Assembly (NCBI GenBank): GCA_013697465.1
Contig: JACCWU010000336.1
Coordinates: 1-5,833 of the forward strand
Origin: Actinomycetota bacterium
GTDB taxonomy: Bacteria > Actinomycetota > Thermoleophilia > Gaiellales > Gaiellaceae
DNA length: 5,833 nucleotides
Reading direction: 5' to 3'
Within the stretch, counting starts at the first letter, position 1. Each line of letters starts with the position of its first letter. A model generated the notes under the pieces. It saw nothing but the letters and a program-made list of their open reading frames with translations, made no database searches and had not been told where the DNA came from. Both the position numbers and the translations under genes were made by a program. This document shows positions 1-5,833 of the stretch, one piece after another.

Positions 1-2672
1 TCCTACGGCTTCCCTACACCCTGCGGATCCTGCTCGAGAACGTCCTTCGCAACGAGGACGGGTCGACCGTGACCGCTGCGGACATCGAGGCGATCGCGGG
101 TTGGGTTGCGGCGGCGCAGCCGTCGCAGGCGATCTCGTTCACACCCGGCCGCGTTCTGCACCAGGATTTCACCGGCGTTCCCGCGATCGTCGACCTCGCA
201 GCGATGCGCAGCGCGATGCAGGAGCTCGGCGGCAGCGCGAGCCGCGTCAACCCCCAGCTTCCCTCCGAGCTCGTGATCGACCACTCCGTGCAGGTGGACG
301 AGTTCGCGACGCCGTTCGCGATCCACCGGAACTCCGAGCTCGAGTTCGAGCGCAACCGCGAGCGCTATGCGTTCCTGCGCTGGGGCCAGGGTGGATTCGC
401 GAACCTCAAGGTGGTGCCGCCGGCCACCGGCATCGTCCACCAGGTGAACCTCGAGTTCCTCGCACGCGTCGTCGACGAGCGGGAGGGCGTGGCGTTTCCG
501 GACACGCTTCTGGGAACTGACTCCCACACGACAATGATCAACGGACTCGGCGTGCTCGGCTGGGGCGTGGGTGGGATCGAGGCCGAGGCCGCCATGCTCG
601 GCGAGGCCGTTTCGATGCTCGTCCCGCAGGTCGTCGGGTTCAAGCTCATGGGCGAGCTCCCGGAGGGCGCGACGGCGACCGACCTCGTCCTCACGGTCAC
701 CCAGATCCTTCGCGAGACCGGCGTCGTCGGCAAGTTCGTCGAGTACTTCGGTCACGGCTTGGCCGGGCTGCCGCTCGCCGACCGGGCGACGATCGGGAAC
801 ATGTCTCCGGAGTACGGCGCGACCTGCGGCTTCTTTCCGGTGGACGGCGAGACGCTTAGCTACCTACGCCTGACCGGACGCCCGGCAGAGCGAATCGCGC
901 TCGTCGAGGCCTACTGCAAGGAAAACGCGCTCTGGCACGACCCGGACGATCCAGCGACTTACACGCAGGTGGTCGACCTCGACCTCTCGACCGTGGAGCC
1001 CTCGCTCGCCGGGCCGCGGAGGCCGCAGGATCGGGTCCCGCTCCGGGAGGCCAAGCGAGCGTTTCTCCACGAACTGCCGACGTTCGGCGTTGACTACGGC
1101 AATGCGCACGACGAGGCGGTGGCGGAGAGCTTTCCTGCGAGCGACCCACCGGCTCAGACCGCGCCAGGCCACCGGGTGGTGGCGGGGGACGCAAGCGTCC
1201 AGGTGGCGCCCGTCGAGCTCGCCGAGATGCCCGGCGGAGCGGAGGTCACGCTCGACGGCGAGGCCTTCGAGCTCGAGCACGGCTCAGTTGTCATCGCGGC
1301 GATCACGTCCTGCACGAACACGTCAAACCCGGCGGTGATGGTCGGTGCGGGCCTGCTCGCCAAGAATGCGATCGAGCGAGGGCTCACGCGCAAGCCCTGG
1401 GTGAAGTCCAGCCTCGCTCCAGGCTCGAAGGTCGTCACCCAGTACTACGACAAGGCCGGGCTGACCGCGTACCTCGACGAGCTCGGCTTCAACACCGTGG
1501 GCTACGGCTGCACGACGTGCATCGGGAACTCCGGCCCGCTTCCCGAGGCGATCTCCGAGGCGATCGAGAAGGCAGATCTCGTCACGTGCGCCGTTCTCTC
1601 CGGCAACCGCAACTTCGAAGCGCGGATTCATCCCGAGGTGAAGGCGAACTACCTCGCCTCCCCGCCGCTCGTCGTCGCCTACGCCCTCGCCGGCCGGATG
1701 GACGTCGATCTCCTCACGGAGCCGATCGGAGTGGGCCGCGACGGCGAGGACGTGTATCTGGCCGACATCTGGCCGTCCGCGGCGGAGATCCAGCGGACGA
1801 TCGAGTCCACGATCGACGAGGGCATGTTCACGTCGACGTACGCCGACGTCTTCACGGGCGACGAGACGTGGCGCTCGCTACCCGTGCCCGAGGGCGAGCT
1901 CTTCGCCTGGGATCCGTCGTCCACGTACGTTCGCCGTCCGCCGTACTTCGACGGAATGCCACCGGAGCCCGGCGTAGTGGAGGACGTCGTCGCCGCCCGC
2001 TGCCTCGTCTCGGTCGGGGACTCGGTCACGACCGACCACATCTCGCCCGCCGGCGCCATCAAGCCCGACTCGCCCGCCGGGCGCTACCTGGTCGAGCAGG
2101 GCATCGAGCGTCGCGACTTCAACTCGTACGGCTCGCGACGCGGGAATCACGAGGTGATGGTGCGCGGCACGTTCGCGAACGTGCGTCTTCGGAACCTGCT
2201 CGTTCCCGGCTCCGAGGGAACGTGGACCGTTCACCTGCCTTCGGGCGAAGAGATGACGATCTTCGACGCTGCCGAGCGCTACCGGGCCGAGGGCGTGCCG
2301 CTCATCGTGTTCGCGGGAAAGGAATACGGCTCGGGCTCGTCGCGCGACTGGGCCGCGAAGGGTCCCAAGCTCCTTGGCGTGCGCGCCGTGATCGCCGAGA
2401 GCTTCGAGCGGATCCACCGCTCAAACCTGCTCATGATGGGGATCCTGCCGCTCCAGTTCCTTCCCGGAGAGACGTTCGAGTCGCTGGGTCTCGCGGGCCA
2501 CGAAGAGCTCTCCGTCGTCGGCGTCCAGAACGGCGAGGCTCGCGAGGTGACCGTGCAGGCGGACGACAAGGAGTTCAGGGCGACCGTGCGGCTCGACACC
2601 CCGCGCGAGCGCGAGTACCTCCGCCACGGCGGGATCCTGCTGTACGTGCTGCGCCGGCTGCTCGCCGCCTGA
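1..2672 (+). CDS. acnA: Aconitate hydratase (aconitase A), 5'-truncated by the window edge
   Basis: This is a cytosolic iron-sulfur enzyme that interconverts citrate and isocitrate through cis-aconitate in the TCA cycle. The reading frame is open from base 3 and starts LRLPYTLRILLENVLRNEDG, which is the conserved aconitase segment found about 35-40 residues into the family. The real start is therefore upstream of the window, and the in-frame GTG at 69 is internal. About 889 residues are present, so the full protein would be near 925, usual for bacterial AcnA/IRP-type enzymes. Visible motifs: the GTDSHTTM active-site segment near 513-536; three 4Fe-4S ligands, Cys in SCTNTSNP (codon 1311) and the two Cys of YGCTTCIGNSG (codons 1509 and 1518); an acidic linker near 1085-1280; and the C-terminal swivel domain with GDSVTTDHISPAGAI (about 2017-2061), FNSYGSRRGNHE (about 2118) and GSGSSRDWAAKGPKLLG (about 2328-2378). 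The frame is intact to the TGA at 2670. The identification is certain at family level; AcnB is excluded by domain order. Confidence 0.97.
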   Translation, partial: LRLPYTLRILLENVLRNEDGSTVTAADIEAIAGWVAAAQPSQAISFTPGRVLHQDFTGVPAIVDLAAMRSAMQELGGSASRVNPQLPSELVIDHSVQVDEFATPFAIHRNSELEFERNRERYAFLRWGQGGFANLKVVPPATGIVHQVNLEFLARVVDEREGVAFPDTLLGTDSHTTMINGLGVLGWGVGGIEAEAAMLGEAVSMLVPQVVGFKLMGELPEGATATDLVLTVTQILRETGVVGKFVEYFGHGLAGLPLADRATIGNMSPEYGATCGFFPVDGETLSYLRLTGRPAERIALVEAYCKENALWHDPDDPATYTQVVDLDLSTVEPSLAGPRRPQDRVPLREAKRAFLHELPTFGVDYGNAHDEAVAESFPASDPPAQTAPGHRVVAGDASVQVAPVELAEMPGGAEVTLDGEAFELEHGSVVIAAITSCTNTSNPAVMVGAGLLAKNAIERGLTRKPWVKSSLAPGSKVVTQYYDKAGLTAYLDELGFNTVGYGCTTCIGNSGPLPEAISEAIEKADLVTCAVLSGNRNFEARIHPEVKANYLASPPLVVAYALAGRMDVDLLTEPIGVGRDGEDVYLADIWPSAAEIQRTIESTIDEGMFTSTYADVFTGDETWRSLPVPEGELFAWDPSSTYVRRPPYFDGMPPEPGVVEDVVAARCLVSVGDSVTTDHISPAGAIKPDSPAGRYLVEQGIERRDFNSYGSRRGNHEVMVRGTFANVRLRNLLVPGSEGTWTVHLPSGEEMTIFDAAERYRAEGVPLIVFAGKEYGSGSSRDWAAKGPKLLGVRAVIAESFERIHRSNLLMMGILPLQFLPGETFESLGLAGHEELSVVGVQNGEAREVTVQADDKEFRATVRLDTPREREYLRHGGILLYVLRRLLAA

Positions 2673-2675
2673 CGG

Positions 2676-3419
2676 CTACGGCCGCTTCCAGCCGACGAGC
2701 ATCGCCCAGCCCAAGTAGTCGCGCTGGAAGCGGAGGTAGTTCCGCTTCGCCTGATCGTGCTGAGCTCGTATCCCGGCCGCGTTCGGATCCTGTCGGTTCT
2801 CGGCGAGCCAGCGCTCGATCGTGCTCCAGTGCAGCGTCTCGTACCTGTCCCAGTCGTCCTCTGACGAGGCGATCACCGACACGGCCGAGAGGCCACCGCT
2901 TTCAACGATGTCGACCGTCCCCTCGAGGGTGGTGAAAGGCTCCGATCGGTCTTCGTACTCCACCGGCAGTGGAAGTCGGCGCCAGTATGGCTCGCCGACG
3001 ACGACGTGTCCGCCGGGCCGAACGGCAGGCTCGAGTACATCGAGCGTTCCGGCAAGACCGCCGTAGACGAAGCTCGCGCCGAGACAGAGGACGGCGTCGA
3101 ATGCCGCGTCGGGAAGCCCATGGTGGCGTGCGTCCGCCAGCTCGAACGTGACGCGCTCCGAAAGCCCCGCGGCGGCGGCACGCTCGACCGCGACCGCGTG
3201 GAACTCGGGCCTTAGCTCGATGCCTTCGATGGTGCAGCCGAACTCCTGTGCGAGAAGCACGGCCGGCCCGCCGCGTCCGGAGGCGACATCGAGAACTCGC
3301 GAGCCCGACCCGAGGCTAAGGCGCCGACCGAGCCGGAGCAGCTTTTCCGCCGAGGTCGGGTTCTGGAGCTCGTGCGAAGACTCGGCGACGACGAAGTACC
3401 GCGGAATCACGGACGGCAT
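2676..3419 (-). CDS. Class I SAM-dependent methyltransferase, YjhP-like
   Basis: A 247-residue soluble protein with a Rossmann-type methyltransferase fold. SAM-binding motif I is VLDVASGRGG (residues 42-51), followed by an acidic residue at the end of strand 2 (GIEL, Glu68), the ADARH segment (95-99) and a post-motif region RPGGHVVVGEPYW (134-146). The N-terminus (YFVVAESSHELQNPTSAEKL, residues 8-27) and the GEPYWRRLP segment recall the E. coli YjhP group as I remember it; the substrate of that group is not known to me. The C-terminal third (about 175-247) is rich in Trp, Tyr, Asp and Arg and probably forms the substrate cap. The ATG at 3419 is chosen because a strong Shine-Dalgarno lies just ahead of it and the protein begins at the usual place for the family. 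The gene is convergent with aconitase and divergent from the permease, so it is likely transcribed alone. The methyl acceptor cannot be predicted. Confidence 0.88.
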   Translation of the reverse strand: MPSVIPRYFVVAESSHELQNPTSAEKLLRLGRRLSLGSGSRVLDVASGRGGPAVLLAQEFGCTIEGIELRPEFHAVAVERAAAAGLSERVTFELADARHHGLPDAAFDAVLCLGASFVYGGLAGTLDVLEPAVRPGGHVVVGEPYWRRLPLPVEYEDRSEPFTTLEGTVDIVESGGLSAVSVIASSEDDWDRYETLHWSTIERWLAENRQDPNAAGIRAQHDQAKRNYLRFQRDYLGWAMLVGWKRP

Positions 3420-3420
3420 T

Positions 3421-3430
3421 CTCCCTCCTC
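3421..3430 (-). promoter_or_regulatory. Strong ribosome binding site of the methyltransferase gene
   Basis: Read on the minus strand the sequence is GAGGAGGGAG, containing a perfect AGGAGG core (3424-3429) that ends four bases before the ATG at 3419. It decides the start codon and shows that this transcript has a leader. As the divergent permease begins only 27 bases away, the leader and promoter must lie inside the first part of the permease coding region. No clear -10/-35 pair is visible there. Confidence 0.75.
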
Positions 3431-3432
3431 GC

Positions 3433-3438
3433 TAGGCT
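3433..3438 (+). promoter_or_regulatory. Possible -10 element for a leaderless permease transcript
   Basis: TAGGCT matches the TANNNT pattern of actinobacterial -10 elements and ends eight bases before the ATG at 3447, which would place transcription initiation on or within a few bases of the start codon. There is no Shine-Dalgarno on the plus strand ahead of that ATG, as expected for a leaderless mRNA. No convincing -35 is seen at about 3410-3415. A six-base degenerate match can arise by chance, so this is a hypothesis. Confidence 0.35.
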
Positions 3439-3446
3439 CGCGCTCC

Positions 3447-4796
3447 ATGGACTCCGAGGGTCGTCTCCCCGGAAGCTGGGGCATCGAGCCGGTTCCCGAG
3501 CGGCTGCGCGTCCTCGTTGGGATCGACCTCGGCCTGCTCTGGGGAAACCTGGGCGTGTCGCTGCTCGTCGTCGCCGCCGGAGCGGCACTCGTCCCGGCGC
3601 TGTCGCTGCGCGACGCCCTCGTCGCGATCGTCGTCGGCTGCCTCATCGGCAACCTCATGCTCGGGGTCGCCGGTGGAATCGGCGCGGATGCGCGCGTACC
3701 CGGGATGGTGCTGATGCGCGCGCCGCTCGGTCGCCGAGGCTCCTATCTTCCGACGGGAGTCAATGCGCTCCAGGGCATCGGGTGGACGGTCTTCGAGCTT
3801 CTCATCATCGCGACCGCCGCAGCGGCGCTCTCGGACGAGCTCTTCGGATTCCGAGCGCAGTGGCTGTGGACGCTCGTCTTCGGGGCGTTTGCCCTCGCTC
3901 TGGCGCTCATGGGGCCGATCGGATTCGTGCGCCGTTTCGTGCGGAAGCTCGCCGTGTGGGCCGTGCCTTTCGCGCTTTTCTACCTCACCTGGTGGGCGCT
4001 CGACGGGGCGGACCTCGGCTCCCTTTGGGCGCAGCCGGGTACGGGAGGGCTCTCGGTCTGGCAGGGAGCCGACATCGTTATCGGCATCACGGTGTCCTTC
4101 GTCCCCTACGCAGCCGATTACACGCGCTTCGCGCGCGACCGGCGCAGCGCCTTCCTCGGCACGGGACTCGGCTACTTCGTCCCGGACGTGTGGCTGCTCG
4201 CGCTCGGCGTCGTCCTCGTGCTCTCCCGCGACCTGTCCGACCCCGCCGCTCTCCCGGCCGCGATCGTCGGAGCCGGCTTCGCGGCGGCTCTGGCGCTCTT
4301 CGCCCTGCTCGTGACTGAGACGGATGAGGCCTTCGCGAACGCTTACTCGGCCGCGGTGTCCGTGCAGAACCTCGTCCCACGCGCGCCGCAAGCGCTGCTC
4401 ATCGTCCTCGTCATGTCGACGGCAGTCGCCGGCGCCTTGATCATCGACTTCGTCTCGTACCAGACCTTCCTGCTCCTGCTCGGGTCGGTCTTCGTGCCGC
4501 TGTTCGCAGTACTCCTCGCCGACTGGCTCACGGCTGGGCGCCACTACTCCGAGGCGGATGTGTTCGAGGCCCCGCCCTGGCGTCCCGGTCTCATCGCCGC
4601 CTGGCTGGGTGGATTTGCGCTCTACCAATGGCTCTTCCCGACCGGGCCGTCGTGGTGGGTCGACGCGGTCGAGAAGCTGGATCCGCCGGCCTGGGGGATC
4701 GGAGCGACCGTGCCGAGCTTCCTCGTCGCGTTCGCGATCGCAGCAGTCGTCGCCGCGCTCGGGCGGCGCTCCGCGGCTGGAGCGCCGGCGACCTGA
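3447..4796 (+). CDS. NCS1-family nucleobase/vitamin-precursor permease (CodB/CytX-like)
   Basis: A 449-residue integral membrane transporter, a typical length for nucleobase:cation symporter-1 proteins. The N-terminus carries the family entry signature WGIEPVPERLRVLVG (11-25), followed by the first membrane segment with LGLLWGNLGVS (28-38). About twelve hydrophobic segments can be traced, near 27-50, 54-76, 104-128, 137-160, 167-184, 209-222, 239-260, 269-290, 317-334, 338-360, 380-397 and 420-438. The SFVPYAADYTRFARD segment (217-231) is the conserved NCS1 stretch following TM6, and FANAYSAAVSVQNL (296-309) matches the TM8 region seen in cytosine and hydroxymethylpyrimidine permeases. The ATG at 3447 is preferred over the ATG at 3372, which would add a 25-residue hydrophilic tail translated from the methyltransferase antisense. 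The gene overlaps the next gene by four bases, so it is almost certainly co-expressed with the kinase. The substrate (cytosine, purine, nucleoside, thiamin precursor, pyridoxine-like) cannot be fixed from sequence. Confidence 0.88.
   Translation: MDSEGRLPGSWGIEPVPERLRVLVGIDLGLLWGNLGVSLLVVAAGAALVPALSLRDALVAIVVGCLIGNLMLGVAGGIGADARVPGMVLMRAPLGRRGSYLPTGVNALQGIGWTVFELLIIATAAAALSDELFGFRAQWLWTLVFGAFALALALMGPIGFVRRFVRKLAVWAVPFALFYLTWWALDGADLGSLWAQPGTGGLSVWQGADIVIGITVSFVPYAADYTRFARDRRSAFLGTGLGYFVPDVWLLALGVVLVLSRDLSDPAALPAAIVGAGFAAALALFALLVTETDEAFANAYSAAVSVQNLVPRAPQALLIVLVMSTAVAGALIIDFVSYQTFLLLLGSVFVPLFAVLLADWLTAGRHYSEADVFEAPPWRPGLIAAWLGGFALYQWLFPTGPSWWVDAVEKLDPPAWGIGATVPSFLVAFAIAAVVAALGRRSAAGAPAT
4779..4782 (+). 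promoter_or_regulatory. Weak Shine-Dalgarno candidate for the kinase CTG start
   Basis: GGAG inside the 3' end of the permease gene, 10 bases ahead of the CTG at 4793. It is short, and such tetramers are frequent in this GC-rich DNA. It supports the CTG start only together with the four-base overlap, which would allow translational coupling to permease termination. Confidence 0.35.
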
Positions 4797-5620
4797 TCGC
4801 CTCGATCGGACATCTGAGCCGCGACGTGGTCGCCGGGGCGCCCGCGCGCCCGGGCGGTCCCGTTTTCTATGCCGCGCGTGCGCTGGCGCGGATGGGCGCC
4901 CGGGCTCGGATCGCGGCGTCGTGCGCCGTGCTAGACCGCCCACAGCTCGTCGACCCGCTCGAGGCCTTTGGACTGCCCGTCGCCTGGCACGAGTCTTCGG
5001 TGACGGCTGCCTACACCTTCCACTACGAAGGCGATCGACGGATCATGCGACAGGACGCCGTCGGAGATCCGTGGAGCGCCGAGCAGGCACTCAAGGCAGT
5101 CGGTGACGCGCGGTGGGTGCATGTGGGCGCACTCGTTCGAACCGACTTCCCGGAGGGGACGCTCGCAGCCCTCGCGGAGGGTCGCCGCCTGCTGGTCGAT
5201 GCCCAAGGTCTCGTGCGGACGCCAGACGCCGGCGCGCTCCGGCTGGACGGTCGCATCGGAGGCGCCCTCCGGCATGTGGCGATGCTCAAGCTGAATGACG
5301 AGGAGGCAGAGACGCTCGCCGGAAGCGCGGACCCCGAGGGTCTCCGCTCGCTCGGCGTGCCGGAGGTCATCCTCACGCTCGGGTCACAGGGTTCCTTTGT
5401 GATCACTGCACGAGAGATCGAGCATGTTCCGACGCCCCCAATGCAGAGGTCGGTCGATCCGACGGGAGCGGGAGACATGCTCGCCGCCGCGTACCTTGCC
5501 GCTCGCTCGGCCGACGCCGAGCCCGTCGAGTCCGCGCGCACGGCGACCGAGACGGTCGCCGGACTCCTGACCGAGCAAATCAGCGGTGCTAGAAGCGGAA
5601 CTCGCCGCGCGCCACGGTGA
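4793..5620 (+). CDS. PfkB/ribokinase-family small-molecule kinase with non-canonical CTG start
   Basis: Predicted ATP-dependent kinase phosphorylating a hydroxyl of a sugar, nucleoside or cyclitol in the cytoplasm. From the CTG at 4793 it is 275 residues, shorter than the usual 300-330. Visible features: an N-terminal strand MIASIGHLSRDVV with the conserved Asp11, the PGG substrate-loop glycines (20-22), AYTFHYEGDRR (73-83) probably in the lid, VDAQGLVR (135-142), the NDEE segment giving the NxxE metal motif (168-171), the TLGSQG nucleotide segment (195-200), and the PfkB signature DPTGAGD (222-228) with catalytic base Asp228 (codon 5474). The lid is reduced. No ATG, GTG or TTG lies in frame near the expected N-terminus: the upstream ATG at 4628 adds 55 Arg-rich residues translated from the permease in another frame, and the GTG at 4826 would delete the first strand. 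Coupling to the permease suggests uptake followed by phosphorylation. The GHxxRD, PGG and DxQGxxR pattern recalls myo-inositol-kinase-like PfkB proteins, but nucleoside kinase is equally possible. Confidence 0.85.
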   Translation: MIASIGHLSRDVVAGAPARPGGPVFYAARALARMGARARIAASCAVLDRPQLVDPLEAFGLPVAWHESSVTAAYTFHYEGDRRIMRQDAVGDPWSAEQALKAVGDARWVHVGALVRTDFPEGTLAALAEGRRLLVDAQGLVRTPDAGALRLDGRIGGALRHVAMLKLNDEEAETLAGSADPEGLRSLGVPEVILTLGSQGSFVITAREIEHVPTPPMQRSVDPTGAGDMLAAAYLAARSADAEPVESARTATETVAGLLTEQISGARSGTRRAPR

Positions 5621-5833
5621 CCGCCCGTCCTCCGACCTCGACGGCCTCGATCGAGCCGTCACGTCCTCCCGCCCGCGCGAAGAGCGTCGACGGACGCCCG
5701 ATCTCGGCGCCCTGCTCGATCTCGATCCACACGCCCCATGCGACGCGCTTGTGCCTGCAGAGGTGGACGGCGAGCGGGCCTGCCGCGGATCCGGTGGCGG
5801 GGTCCTCTGGAATCCCGTCGAACGGTGCGAACA
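5589..5833 (-). CDS. PhzF-family isomerase/epimerase-like protein, C-terminal fragment
   Basis: Reading the minus strand from the right edge gives an open frame of 80 residues, beginning FAPFDGIPEDPATGSAAG and ending at a TAG at 5589-5591. The start lies beyond the window. EDPATGSAAGPL (5772-5807) and QGAEIGRPS (5688-5714) are hallmark motifs of the C-terminal half of PhzF/YddE-type proteins, which share the diaminopimelate-epimerase fold. The closing pattern VEVGGRAVTVARGEFRF is also typical of the family. Characterised PhzF isomerises trans-2,3-dihydro-3-hydroxyanthranilate in phenazine synthesis, but most relatives are of unknown function, and no phenazine genes are visible here. The catalytic Glu sits in the N-terminal half, which is not present. 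Its 3' end overlaps the kinase 3' end by 32 bases in the antisense direction. Family assignment is firm; the specific reaction is not. Confidence 0.9.
   Translation of the reverse strand, partial: FAPFDGIPEDPATGSAAGPLAVHLCRHKRVAWGVWIEIEQGAEIGRPSTLFARAGGRDGSIEAVEVGGRAVTVARGEFRF

Noticed and set aside
69..71. GTG at 69 as the aconitase start codon
   Set aside because: The frame is open upstream to the window edge and encodes the conserved LPYTLRILLENVLRNEDG aconitase segment, so this codon is internal and the gene is truncated by the window.
2673..2694. Hairpin CGGCT/AGCCG as a bidirectional terminator
   Set aside because: Five base pairs with a 12-base loop and no T-run on either strand; such repeats are common by chance in GC-rich coding DNA.
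1517..2935. Plus-strand open frame of 472 codons overlapping aconitase and running into the methyltransferase region
   Set aside because: The translation is dominated by Arg, Pro, Ser and Ala with no recognisable domain. It is an out-of-frame reading of the aconitase gene and then of the methyltransferase antisense.
3372..3374. ATG at 3372 as the permease start
   Set aside because: It would add 25 hydrophilic residues encoded antisense to the methyltransferase N-terminus, and NCS1 similarity begins only after the ATG at 3447.
4628..4630. ATG at 4628 as the kinase start
   Set aside because: It would overlap the permease by 169 bases and add about 55 Arg-rich residues with no PfkB similarity; this stretch is an out-of-frame reading of the permease.
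3432..4943. Open frame of about 500 codons on the minus strand opposite the permease and the start of the kinase
   Set aside because: It is an extremely Arg, Glu, Asp and Gly-rich string with no hydrophobic core pattern, as expected when a GC-rich membrane-protein gene is read on its complement. The plus-strand frame has clear NCS1 homology.
5589..5833. Part of a phenazine biosynthesis cluster
   Set aside because: Only a PhzF-family C-terminus is present. The family is broad and mostly outside phenazine pathways, and no other phz-type gene is in the window.

Overview
The window is GC-rich, with strong G/C bias at third codon positions, and carries five tightly packed protein genes and almost no non-coding DNA. 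The style (high GC, AcnA-type aconitase with a long acidic linker, a CTG or leaderless type of start) fits a high-GC actinobacterium, possibly a deep lineage such as Thermoleophilia. That placement is an inference from composition and protein flavour; no marker gene here proves it. I see no rRNA, tRNA, CRISPR array, insertion sequence, integrase or long repeat.

Layout: (1) positions 1-2672, plus strand: aconitate hydratase (AcnA), a TCA-cycle enzyme, missing its first few dozen residues at the window edge. (2) 2676-3419, minus strand: a class I SAM-dependent methyltransferase resembling the YjhP type, convergent with aconitase with only 3 bases between the stop codons. (3) 3447-4796, plus strand: an NCS1-family (cytosine/purine/thiamin-precursor type) membrane permease, divergent from the methyltransferase across a 27-base gap. 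(4) 4793-5620, plus strand: a short PfkB/ribokinase-family kinase whose apparent start is a CTG overlapping the permease stop codon. (5) 5589-5833, minus strand: the C-terminal part of a PhzF-family protein that runs off the right edge and overlaps the kinase 3' end by 32 bases on the opposite strand.

The permease and kinase form a clear two-gene operon and probably act together: uptake of a small molecule followed by phosphorylation that traps it. The substrate cannot be read from the sequence; a nucleoside or a vitamin precursor would suit the permease, while the kinase has some resemblance to the inositol-kinase-like branch. Aconitase, the methyltransferase and the PhzF protein look like ordinary neighbours with no evident joint pathway. 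I did not find a convincing new multi-gene system. The most notable points are the missing conventional start codon of the kinase, the apparently leaderless permease in a very compact divergent intergenic gap, and an unusual SFPASDPP string in the aconitase linker.
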